Positions 51,721-59,672 of a stretch of DNA of 64,000 nucleotides are shown here, piece by piece. Source of the DNA: Gracilariopsis chorda (taxonomy: Eukaryota > Rhodophyta > Florideophyceae > Gracilariales > Gracilariaceae); NCBI GenBank assembly GCA_003194525.1, contig NBIV01000009.1:1-64000 (forward strand). Reading direction: 5' to 3'. The notes beneath the pieces were generated by a model. It saw nothing but the letters and a program-made list of their open reading frames with translations. It made no database searches and had not been told where the DNA came from. A program made the translations under genes and the position numbers. The first letter of the stretch is position 1, and each line of letters opens with the position of its first letter.

Positions 51721-53169
51721 ATGGAGAGGATGGGGGGTGAGGTCAGGCTTCATGTGCTTGATATAGGGAGAACGTTGTACGATCGGTACAAACAAGGCAA
51801 GCGAATAATGGGAATAGAGGGCTATGAGATAGCGAGTGATGAGACAGCTTTCGTATCGACGCCATGGGCGACACGGGTTGGTGGCGGAAACAAGAAAAGA
51901 GGTGCATGTTCAAGACGCAGGTTGACGCAATGCAAGTTGAAAAACGAAGGTACCAGGTTTTTCGCGACGTGTGCGCGCGGACTGGGAACGCTGCTCGGAG
52001 AAGAACTGAAAAGCGCTCCGATCAAGGCGAACGTGACGCAGATCCACGCGTCGGGGGTGCAGTTCGAAAGCGTTGACGCTGACGACAGCGTGGACAGCGA
52101 ATTCGCACATGGGGTGCGCGCGTGTCTGCACTCGCGGTTGGCGACGCGTGTTTTGCAGGAACTCGGGACGATGGGCGCACGAAGAAAGGGACGGATCGGA
52201 TATGACGAAGTGTACAGCACCGTCAGAGAGGTGTTTGCAGATGGAGTTGACAGATGGCTCGACGGTGGGGCTCTGTCATTCCGGGTGCAGGCTCGAGTTG
52301 GTTCGCAGGTGGCGGTGAACGAACGGGTGGCGGCCACAGCGGGGAGGGACGCGATTCTGGACTGTCTGAGAGCAAGCGGCGCGGAAAGAGGGCAGCGACC
52401 GGAAAGCTACGGCGAGGCCAGTGTGCCGGTGTTTGTGGCGGTGTCGAGGGAGGGTGTGACGGTGTATCGAGATCTGGCGGGGGTTTCGCTTCACAAACGG
52501 GGCTTCCGCAGCGGACGAATGCATGTGGCGGCGCTGAACGAGTGCGTGGCGGCGGGGATGCTGCGACTGGGAGGCGCGATGGAGTTGCGCGACGGCTTTG
52601 TGATGGACCCGATGTGCGGAGGGGGGACGATCTGCACGGAGGCGGGGCTGATGGCGACGCGCACGCCGGCGGGCTGGTTCCGCGGCGAGCGCTTTGCGTT
52701 TAGCGACTGGACGGACGTGCACGGCGTGCAGCTTCTGCGCGCGGAACGAGCCGAGGCGGAAGGCGACATGCTGCCGGCGGAGGAGGCGCCCTTCCGCGTC
52801 GTCGGCAGCGACCGACATGCAGGCGCCACCGCCTTGGCGCAACAGCACGTGCGCGATGCCGGCCTGCTCGGAGTGGTGTCCGTGCGATGCGCGGACGCCG
52901 CTCAGCTCAGCGGCAATGCCACCCCGCAGCTGGTCGTGTGCAACCCGCCGTGGGGGTCGCGACTTGGCGCCGACGCGGCGTGGGCCACTCTTGGCGCCTT
53001 TCTGCGCCGGTGCGCCGGTGATGACGGCGTCACCGCCGTGGTGCTCAGCGGCGAACGAGGCGCCACGCGCGCTCTGGCCATGCGGGCGCGCACCAAAGTC
53101 GCGCTCAGAGTCGGCGATGTACAAGCCGCCGCGCTCGTGTACGACGTGCTGCCCCGTCGCTCGCCTTAA
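51721..53169 (+). CDS. RlmL-like rRNA guanine-N2 methyltransferase, probably organellar
   Basis: 482 residues if ATG 51721 is used; ATG 51808 is a later candidate. Residues 1-77 have no family match and may be a targeting extension. From T78 (TRFFATCARGLGTLLGEELK) the protein follows bacterial RlmL: a THUMP-like region, FAHGVRACLHSRLATRVL, VTVYRDLAGVSLHKRGFR, then the Rossmann methyltransferase. The latter has D296-PMCGGGT for AdoMet and N408-PPW-G as the catalytic NPPY-type motif. Bacterial RlmL makes m2G2445 in 23S rRNA. A bacterial-type enzyme in a nuclear genome usually serves plastid or mitochondrial ribosomes. GC rises sharply across this gene compared with the flanks. Confidence 0.75.
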   Translation: MERMGGEVRLHVLDIGRTLYDRYKQGKRIMGIEGYEIASDETAFVSTPWATRVGGGNKKRGACSRRRLTQCKLKNEGTRFFATCARGLGTLLGEELKSAPIKANVTQIHASGVQFESVDADDSVDSEFAHGVRACLHSRLATRVLQELGTMGARRKGRIGYDEVYSTVREVFADGVDRWLDGGALSFRVQARVGSQVAVNERVAATAGRDAILDCLRASGAERGQRPESYGEASVPVFVAVSREGVTVYRDLAGVSLHKRGFRSGRMHVAALNECVAAGMLRLGGAMELRDGFVMDPMCGGGTICTEAGLMATRTPAGWFRGERFAFSDWTDVHGVQLLRAERAEAEGDMLPAEEAPFRVVGSDRHAGATALAQQHVRDAGLLGVVSVRCADAAQLSGNATPQLVVCNPPWGSRLGADAAWATLGAFLRRCAGDDGVTAVVLSGERGATRALAMRARTKVALRVGDVQAAALVYDVLPRRSP

Positions 53170-53282
53170 AATCGTTGCGCAAAAGCGCCGCCCCAAACAT
53201 ACAAAACCACCCCCCGCCGCACTCTCCCGTCAGTGCGCCCACCTCGCAGCGCCGCTCCGGCTCGTCCTCCTCACGGCGGATC

Positions 53283-53855
53283 ATGCGCCTCCGCGTTTCC
53301 GCCTTTCTGCTCGCTCCCGCGCTGCTCCTACTCGTCTCCGCCTCCCCCCTGCCCACGTCTTCCCCCGCCTCCACAAGCGCCCCCTCCCGATCTTCCGTCC
53401 TCATCAAACCCCCTGCAACACCGCCCAAACCCCCCGCACACTCGCCTTCCCCCCCCCCAAGGGATCGTCCTATGACCACCGCCCAGCTTTTCGAGGAAGC
53501 CCGAGCGCAGAGTTCTCGCCTTGTTGACGGCGGTATTGTCCAATTTATCGAGTGGTTTCTTGTTCTCTTGCTCGTGGCCCCCGGTACTTTTCCCGTCATC
53601 ACCTGCGTATTGCTGTCGTGTACCACCTTCTTGCAGCGTCGTCTGCGCATATCCTTCGTCGTACCCCCGCCGACCTCTCACCCTTCTGCACCCGTCCACT
53701 CTCACTCCTCCCCCACCACAACTACAACAACAACCACCACCGCCGTCCATTCGCATCTGGTCGACTGCTCCTCGCCGATCCATCGCGCACCTCGACCGAG
53801 GTCTGCTGTTGCACGAGCCGAACATCCTGACCTACATGAACCAAATCCTGCTTGA
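53283..53855 (+). CDS. Small secretory-route membrane protein, unknown function
   Basis: 190 residues from ATG 53283. A strong signal peptide (MRLRVSAFLLAPALLLLVSA) is followed by a Pro/Ser/Thr-rich spacer. An amphipathic stretch (MTTAQLFEEARAQSSRLVDG) comes next, then a membrane segment of about 28 residues (IEWFLVLLLVAPGTFPVITC) and a Thr/His-rich tail. Not recognised as a known family. It starts 114 bp after the RlmL-like stop and converges with the RanGAP-like gene. The ordered signal-spacer-membrane design favours a real gene, but low complexity lowers confidence. Confidence 0.4.
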   Translation: MRLRVSAFLLAPALLLLVSASPLPTSSPASTSAPSRSSVLIKPPATPPKPPAHSPSPPPRDRPMTTAQLFEEARAQSSRLVDGGIVQFIEWFLVLLLVAPGTFPVITCVLLSCTTFLQRRLRISFVVPPPTSHPSAPVHSHSSPTTTTTTTTTAVHSHLVDCSSPIHRAPRPRSAVARAEHPDLHEPNPA

Positions 53856-54006
53856 TTACAACATATACTCTTCACTCATTTGCTTATTACGTTTTGCACC
53901 TTTACATGCATTCTCCTCGTCAGCCACTAACAGCTACACCTATGGCAACAAAAGTAACAGCAGCGGCAACAAACACCACAACAACACCCATGCGCTTCTT
54001 TGCGCC

Positions 54007-55890
54007 TTAAACACGCCGGAAACCAGGCACCACATCCTCCTGCCATTGCACCACCCCAACCATCAACGTCACCAAAAATACTGCTACAATCAGCCCTCCC
54101 AACGCATCCACTATCCAACTAACACACCCGTCCTTCTCTCTGTCAACCAACAACTCCGTCATCACTTCGTATCCATCCCCTTCTTTGTCTTCCCTTCTCG
54201 AGTAAATCACTCCGCTGCCCTCCCTCCGCGCTTCCAACTGCAATTCCCCCCGCGCGTCAAACAGGTCTCGGTCCAAGCACGCAAGACTCCGTGATAATTT
54301 CTGAGCCGATCTTTCCAGCTCCTCCTCTTCCCCCTCTTCCCCGCTTTCCCACGTCCTGCTGGATCCCGCACCGGCTGGCGTTCGCATATCCTGCTCATTC
54401 ACTCCTGTTCCACTGTCATCTTCGAATACTGCCGTTTCAGATACCCCTCCTCCACTCATGTCCCCCCCTCCTCCGGCCCTCACAGATTCACCCTTCCCTA
54501 TTTGTTCCACCTCCTCTTCTTCAGATGCTTTTGGCGATAACATCGACACAATCCTCGACATCGTCGATTGTACCGCCGCCTTCCTGCCACTACTCACTTT
54601 TTTGCTTTCTGTTTCTTCCGAGTGTCGAACGTCCGCGACGGTGGCTAGAGTTTGCAGCGCACTTTGTACAAAGGCTTCGTCACTCGACTCTTCCCCCTCA
54701 TCCGCCAGCACATCCGCCCCTCTGAACGCACTGCGCAACCGCTGTACAGTATCATCGCTCAAATCAGTCCCACGCACGTCAAATCGGCGCAGCGCCGGAA
54801 GCTTCACAATTTGCTGCGCCAGCAACACAATCGAAAGCGCTGTCGCTTCATTATGCGCCACCATCAATCGCGTCAGAGCACATTGCTCGCTTGAATCCTT
54901 AAACGCCTCGGCCAGCAAGGTCACTCCATCTCCTCCCAATTCATTGTTCGACACATCTAGGACACGTAGGTTTGTCGCGTGCCGAACAATGTATCGGCCC
55001 AGCGCGGGAACTACCCCACTCCTCAGCTCATTTCCTGCTAATAATAATTCAGCAACGCCGTGTGATGCATCCGTCAATGGTTCCAGAAGCGCCGTTAGTG
55101 CTTCGTCTTTCATAACAAGATCAGACAACGCGAGTCGTGAGAGATTCGGCTGCTGTCTCAACACTGCTGCAAGATCTGACGCCGCGCTTGAGTCAAGACG
55201 GTTGTCAGAGATGTCAAGCTCCGCGAGAGACGTAGTAGAACGTAAAGCATTTGCCAGAGAACGAACAGCGTTTGCGTCCGCCCCGAGTGATGATGCACGC
55301 AATCGCTGCAGTCGCGGCATTTTCTCTACAAGAGCGGCAATTCGCTCCAAACCAGCGGAATCTAGTCGATTGCCGTGAACGTCTAGTACTCGCAAATTGT
55401 TCACTGCTGGTTGTAGAAAGTCGCATAGTAAACGCACAGACTCTGCCGCTAATCCTGTCTCGGACAGGAACACCATTTCTAGGTACGGTTGCTTTGCGAA
55501 AAGCGCTCGACATGCTGATATACCATCACTCCCCAGAGCGTTGTGAGACAGATCAACGGAACGCAGTTGTTTCCAAACTCCAATTGAAGACGATATAGCT
55601 GTCAAAGAACGCAATGCTTCATCCCGTGGCAATGACGCAATAATATCAGAGAGGATTACTGTTTCCAAACATTTCATGCCCGCCAGTGAAAGAAGGTGAG
55701 AACCGGCATGAATCACGGCTGCGTCACCAAGAGCCGCCCCCGAGAGATTAATGGTAGTGTACGGTTGTTGCGATAGAGGGGCAAACAAAGACGCCGCCAG
55801 TTTCCGGGATAATACTTGACGCGAAGGTGGCGAGAGTGTGAAGGTTTTCGGCGTGGGCGAAGTTGATGGCACTGGATGTTGACGTGACAT
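54007..55890 (-). CDS. RanGAP-like leucine-rich-repeat protein with C-terminal tail anchor
   Basis: 627 residues from ATG 55890. Residues about 45-400 are RNH1/RanGAP-type leucine-rich repeats that line up segment by segment with plant RanGAP: SDIIASLPRDEAL, VDLSHNALGSDGI, LRVLDVHGNRL, ELLLAGNEL, LRVLDVSNNELGGDG. The repeats end in an acidic patch (ADEGEESSDEA), as in RanGAPs. At the AGR signature, whose Arg is important for GAP activity, this protein has A85-S-L87, with Arg two residues later, so activity is uncertain. A disordered acidic stretch follows, then one membrane helix near the C-terminus (LGGLIVAVFLVTLMVGVV). Plant RanGAP reaches the nuclear envelope through an N-terminal WPP domain, absent here. 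Other LRR proteins (NLRC3-like) are the alternative. Confidence 0.6.
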   Translation of the reverse strand: MSRQHPVPSTSPTPKTFTLSPPSRQVLSRKLAASLFAPLSQQPYTTINLSGAALGDAAVIHAGSHLLSLAGMKCLETVILSDIIASLPRDEALRSLTAISSSIGVWKQLRSVDLSHNALGSDGISACRALFAKQPYLEMVFLSETGLAAESVRLLCDFLQPAVNNLRVLDVHGNRLDSAGLERIAALVEKMPRLQRLRASSLGADANAVRSLANALRSTTSLAELDISDNRLDSSAASDLAAVLRQQPNLSRLALSDLVMKDEALTALLEPLTDASHGVAELLLAGNELRSGVVPALGRYIVRHATNLRVLDVSNNELGGDGVTLLAEAFKDSSEQCALTRLMVAHNEATALSIVLLAQQIVKLPALRRFDVRGTDLSDDTVQRLRSAFRGADVLADEGEESSDEAFVQSALQTLATVADVRHSEETESKKVSSGRKAAVQSTMSRIVSMLSPKASEEEEVEQIGKGESVRAGGGGDMSGGGVSETAVFEDDSGTGVNEQDMRTPAGAGSSRTWESGEEGEEEELERSAQKLSRSLACLDRDLFDARGELQLEARREGSGVIYSRREDKEGDGYEVMTELLVDREKDGCVSWIVDALGGLIVAVFLVTLMVGVVQWQEDVVPGFRRV

Positions 55891-57455
55891 GGTGCTATGT
55901 GTATCAACGCAGGAAAACAACTACTGCGAGCAAAGCTGAGTGTTTGTGAACACTTTGACCGCGAAGTCTTGAAACACAGAAGTATAGTTCTGCGGGTGTG
56001 CCAGGTGAGGAGTTTGACAAATTTCGCTGGCAGAGCCTTATGAGATTGGGGTATGAATGTTGTGCAATGAATGAGGATTCCTGTGACAGAAAGAACCAAG
56101 GCCAGGCATGACCCCGGAGTCCGTGACAAACAATGAGCTGACTCGCAGAGCAAAGTGAGTAGCGCTTCGTTTCCTGCTACATACAGCTAACTATGCAATA
56201 TCTCTGTAACGGCAATTTTTTTTGAAATGGCGCCAAGACCACTCAGTTCGAAGTTCGAACCAGTTCTGCAGAGCACGGACATAAAGCTGGTACAAGGGCA
56301 TTCCATCTATGATCAGCCATCTATCGACAATCTCCCAACCCTTAAACACAGGTTCTCCTGGTGTCGTAGATATGTGCAATGTGTATCAGAAGTGCAGTGC
56401 ACTTCTGATACACATTGCACATATCTACGACGTTAGTTCCGTCACGTTACCTTCGAGTTCCGGTTCAAATGCTCGTTCTTGAGATAATCTTTCTCAATAT
56501 TCGCTCTAAATAGACCAGTACGACGCTAGCTTACCTTCTGGGATACCACATTCTACGCATGGCGGGTCAGGTGGACTGCTGTCACCTCCCTCGTGATGCC
56601 TGCCATGCCACAGAACTACTTCAGCAGGTGTATGACTATAGAACTCCATCTCAAAAGTGTTCTTGTCGAACACCCGTAAATACCAAGTTAGATGACTTCT
56701 CGGTTGCGGAACGGGAAATGTTGCCGTGGGAATGAACACGGAGAATAAATTGCGCAGGAAATTCACAGTCTCCATCATAGTTGATCCTCGTAAAGACAAC
56801 GGTAAAAGGCTGTCGCCGGTACCATTATAGCTTTGCCCTTTGTACCACACGTAAATCCGACCTCCGCTCAGGCACTGACTGCTAACCCTGAGGGCGTTGG
56901 TCGGTGAAGTGTACCGTTTACATTATATCTCTTCTGAAGCGTTGATCTCTCGTTTCAGAAGTCGTCCATAGCCCTGTGAGTAGCCTTATAACCCTTTGCA
57001 GTGGACCTAATTCAGAGAACTACACGCCAAGGTGATCGGAATAGGCCTCCACCGTTGGGCCCCAAACCGGTGCCAGAGATGTACGCATCTTTCTAAGCCG
57101 TGCACATGAATCTACTGTATTGAGGGATTTTGCAGGTGTCTCCGTACAAAGTACGCAGGGCAGGTTTTGCATGCTACCTAGCGATTGCTAACCCTTAACA
57201 CTTCACATTTCAGAGCGAAGGATCAGGGTCAAAGGGTTAGCGGGCCGCTGACCTTCTCCATCGTAATAGACTCATATTGTCGTTTATCCCATTCCTTTCA
57301 AGCCCTTTCGATTCACGCGCAGTTAACCCTTGAACCGGATACTTCGACTCGTGAGCTTCGCATACTTGCCCTACTACTGGATTCAGAAGCCGTAAACGTT
57401 CCATCAGTATCGACAAAGTGGGCTCGATAAACGGAAACGCGCACATAAGTGCAGG
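55891..57455. promoter_or_regulatory. Divergent promoter region of RanGAP-like gene and EMC7
   Basis: 1.56 kb between two divergent genes. It contains a perfect long palindrome (listed separately). Near EMC7 there are repeated AACCCTT words, including an inverted pair GCTAACCCTT (57187-57196) and AAGGGTTAGC (57232-57241), with further copies near 56990 and 57323. No gene is supported. Confidence 0.45.
56363..56431. repeat. Perfect 34-bp-arm palindrome with 1-nt spacer
   Basis: The left arm 56363-56396 begins GTCGTAGATATGTGCAATG; the right arm 56398-56431 is its exact inverse complement around a single G (56397). The flanks do not pair further. Same architecture as the 29-bp-arm palindrome at 40.1 kb but unrelated in sequence. 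Confidence 0.9.
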
Positions 57456-58121
57456 ATGGCTCTTCTGGTTGCGCGGAAGATCCTGGTAACGAGTTTGCTC
57501 TATCTCTGGCTCTTCAGCCCTGTCCATTCCCTCACAATTAACGGTACCCTTGCGACTCCATGCGATGATCCTGTTTCGGCTCTTCAGGTTGCAGCTTACG
57601 GGCGCGACGGAAAGCTTGCAAGTTCAGCAGCCATAACAGCAAACGCTACGTTCCGACTTTTCCTCCAAGTCTCCGAACGCACCCACTACATACTCTACTT
57701 GCTTGGATCTATTGAAAACCACTACGACCCGTTAATTGTGGATGTTGAACCCCATCAGGTGCTGCTTGCGCACGTGCGAAAGAGCCCACTACAGCTTCCT
57801 CCAAAAGCGTCCAATCAGGAGGACGTAACGACCGTGGTTCACTTTGTCCCTGGCAATCCTACTCGCTTTTCACGGAAGCGAATGAATAAGCGCTGGAGCT
57901 GGCGTAACCTTTGGGCATATCGCATGCACGCTCTGTTACTCACTGGTGCTGTTTTTATCGTATGGTTCCCGAAGATAATCCGCGATCTACCTAGCGATGT
58001 TCGGGCAGAGCTACTTGGGGAGCACCAAGAGGAGCCATTGGACCCCAATGCTGTGTTCAAAGCGCTTTCAGGACTTCAGGAAGATAATATAGAGAACTCC
58101 ATAACAACAACACGTGGGTAA
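57456..58121 (+). CDS. EMC7: ER membrane protein complex subunit 7
   Basis: 221 residues from ATG 57456. A signal peptide (LLYLWLFSPVHS) precedes a lumenal beta-sandwich of about 120 residues (SALQVAAYGRDGKLASSAAI, NATFRLFLQV, YILYLLGSIENHYDPLIVDV). A basic stretch and one membrane helix (MHALLLTGAVFIVWFPKII, about 153-171) follow, then a short acidic cytosolic tail. Human EMC7 has 242 residues and the same plan. The EMC inserts and folds membrane proteins at the ER. No intron. It converges with PNKP, whose end is 178 bp away. Confidence 0.78.
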   Translation: MALLVARKILVTSLLYLWLFSPVHSLTINGTLATPCDDPVSALQVAAYGRDGKLASSAAITANATFRLFLQVSERTHYILYLLGSIENHYDPLIVDVEPHQVLLAHVRKSPLQLPPKASNQEDVTTVVHFVPGNPTRFSRKRMNKRWSWRNLWAYRMHALLLTGAVFIVWFPKIIRDLPSDVRAELLGEHQEEPLDPNAVFKALSGLQEDNIENSITTTRG

Positions 58122-58298
58122 GGATGGAAAAACGTCTTAGATACGATCTTGATACATGAGGCGCAGGGCGCTTATAATAAGACACTGGGATCTTGAGATT
58201 AAGAGCAAAGGAAGTGATACGCGTCACCAGGCGCAGCAAAGCAAGGCAAATAGTTTGAACAGAAAAGAAGACAGCTTTGAAATCAATACTTGAAGATG

Positions 58299-59672
58299 TT
58301 ATGATAGTCTTGTGAACATATATTGGTCAAGCTCTGTGAGAAAGGACGGAAGGAACTTCACTTCTCCAAGGGCATCGATGCTTTCATCCATATCTGGTAA
58401 CTGCCGTCGCTTCTGAAATGCATGAAATGCCACCAGTGGGACATGAGGAGATTCACCATCAGTCTTCCTCTCCCTAACGTAGTTGAGGTGCTCAGCCACA
58501 CGTCGTGGCGTTCCCATAACCAATGCTATGACCTTGACGCCTGGGTTATGGGTCTTGGCGGTTTCTATGTACTTGCTGCGGGCGTTTTTGTCTGCATTAG
58601 TGTTATCAATGACGACACTCCGTCCTCTTTCCAATTCTGCCCTTGTGGCTCGAATGCACCGCGTAAATGTGTGTAGGGTATCGTGATTAATCCATCCGTA
58701 TCCTTTGGGTTTGAGGTAGGTATCTACGAAAGTGGTTTTCCCTGATGCAGGGAAGCCGTGCATCAAAACCATTGTCTGCACTGTGGGCGCATCAACTCCT
58801 TGACAGGAACCGAGGATCAGATCATCTACGATACTGGACGGTGTGATCAAGTCTCTTAGCAAAACATCTTTGTCCGTTATGTCATTAATAAACACTGGTC
58901 CAGATGTCTCCAACAGTTTCCTAGGGTCAAATCCTTGCAAAGAACCAGGAGAAATGGCTTCGGTTGTCTTGCCCAGGAAGTACTCTTCCGGTGTCCGAAA
59001 CTGCAAACCAATGTTGATGCTGAAGCGCAAATCGCTGTCAGAAAAATCCGCACTATGACCAGGGCGTGCTCTTCGTCCCGCCGCGTCTCCAACATAAAAC
59101 GAGTTTTGATCATCTACGCGCTCAATGCCGCCAATCATCTGTACAAGCTTATCCCACATCCCTGTTGCTGGTTTTCGAAAATTGTCCTTTCCAGTAGCTA
59201 CAAAGACTCCGACATCTACTTTGAGTGCTGCCAGGATTCCCTGCAGTCTTGTCTTCACGAATGATTCGTTGATACGTCCATTGCTCACCCCAGCCTGGTT
59301 TGTGAATATGACAATGAGGTAACCATCGTCAGCCAGTGCGGAAATCATGGGCTGGATTTGGGAGTTGAGAAGTCTCCAGTCATTCGGGCTCTTTGGAAAC
59401 TTTGCACGCGACTTGGTGGTGATAAGTGTGCTGTCAAGGTCAAAGGCGGCGATCTTGACAGGATTATCTTTACGCAGAACACTGTTCTGTTCCTTCCAAG
59501 AATTTGGTTCGTACTTCATAAGGCTCTTCTCGGAATCTGCCCATGTTCCCTGTAACAGCGGTTCATTGCGACGTGCGCGTTTTGAATCAGAACCTTCGGG
59601 AATACCTGCGAGGGCGTTGAGGGTTGACTGACGTAGTCTTTTGTTTGATTGAAGATTATGGTGCGTGGACAT
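58299..59672 (-). CDS. PNKP: Bifunctional polynucleotide 3'-phosphatase/5'-kinase
   Basis: 457 residues from ATG 59672, no intron. Residues 73-260 are a HAD phosphatase of the PNKP type: FD78-L-D80-STLITT with both catalytic Asp, IFTNQAGVSNG, a KPATGMWD segment and YVGDAAGR. Residues about 295-450 are the kinase: HGFPASGKTT Walker A, INHDTLHT, and VVIDNTNADKNAR, all conserved in PNKP. The N-terminal FHA domain of animal PNKP is absent, as in plant and fungal forms; a basic stretch (SKRARR, 30-35) may be a nuclear signal. It restores 5'-phosphate and 3'-hydroxyl at DNA breaks. Confidence 0.9.
   Translation of the reverse strand: MSTHHNLQSNKRLRQSTLNALAGIPEGSDSKRARRNEPLLQGTWADSEKSLMKYEPNSWKEQNSVLRKDNPVKIAAFDLDSTLITTKSRAKFPKSPNDWRLLNSQIQPMISALADDGYLIVIFTNQAGVSNGRINESFVKTRLQGILAALKVDVGVFVATGKDNFRKPATGMWDKLVQMIGGIERVDDQNSFYVGDAAGRRARPGHSADFSDSDLRFSINIGLQFRTPEEYFLGKTTEAISPGSLQGFDPRKLLETSGPVFINDITDKDVLLRDLITPSSIVDDLILGSCQGVDAPTVQTMVLMHGFPASGKTTFVDTYLKPKGYGWINHDTLHTFTRCIRATRAELERGRSVVIDNTNADKNARSKYIETAKTHNPGVKVIALVMGTPRRVAEHLNYVRERKTDGESPHVPLVAFHAFQKRRQLPDMDESIDALGEVKFLPSFLTELDQYMFTRLS

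Noticed and set aside
53521-54294. 257-codon plus-strand frame over the end of the RanGAP-like gene
   Set aside because: It overlaps two better candidates and encodes His/Pro/Ser-rich low complexity.
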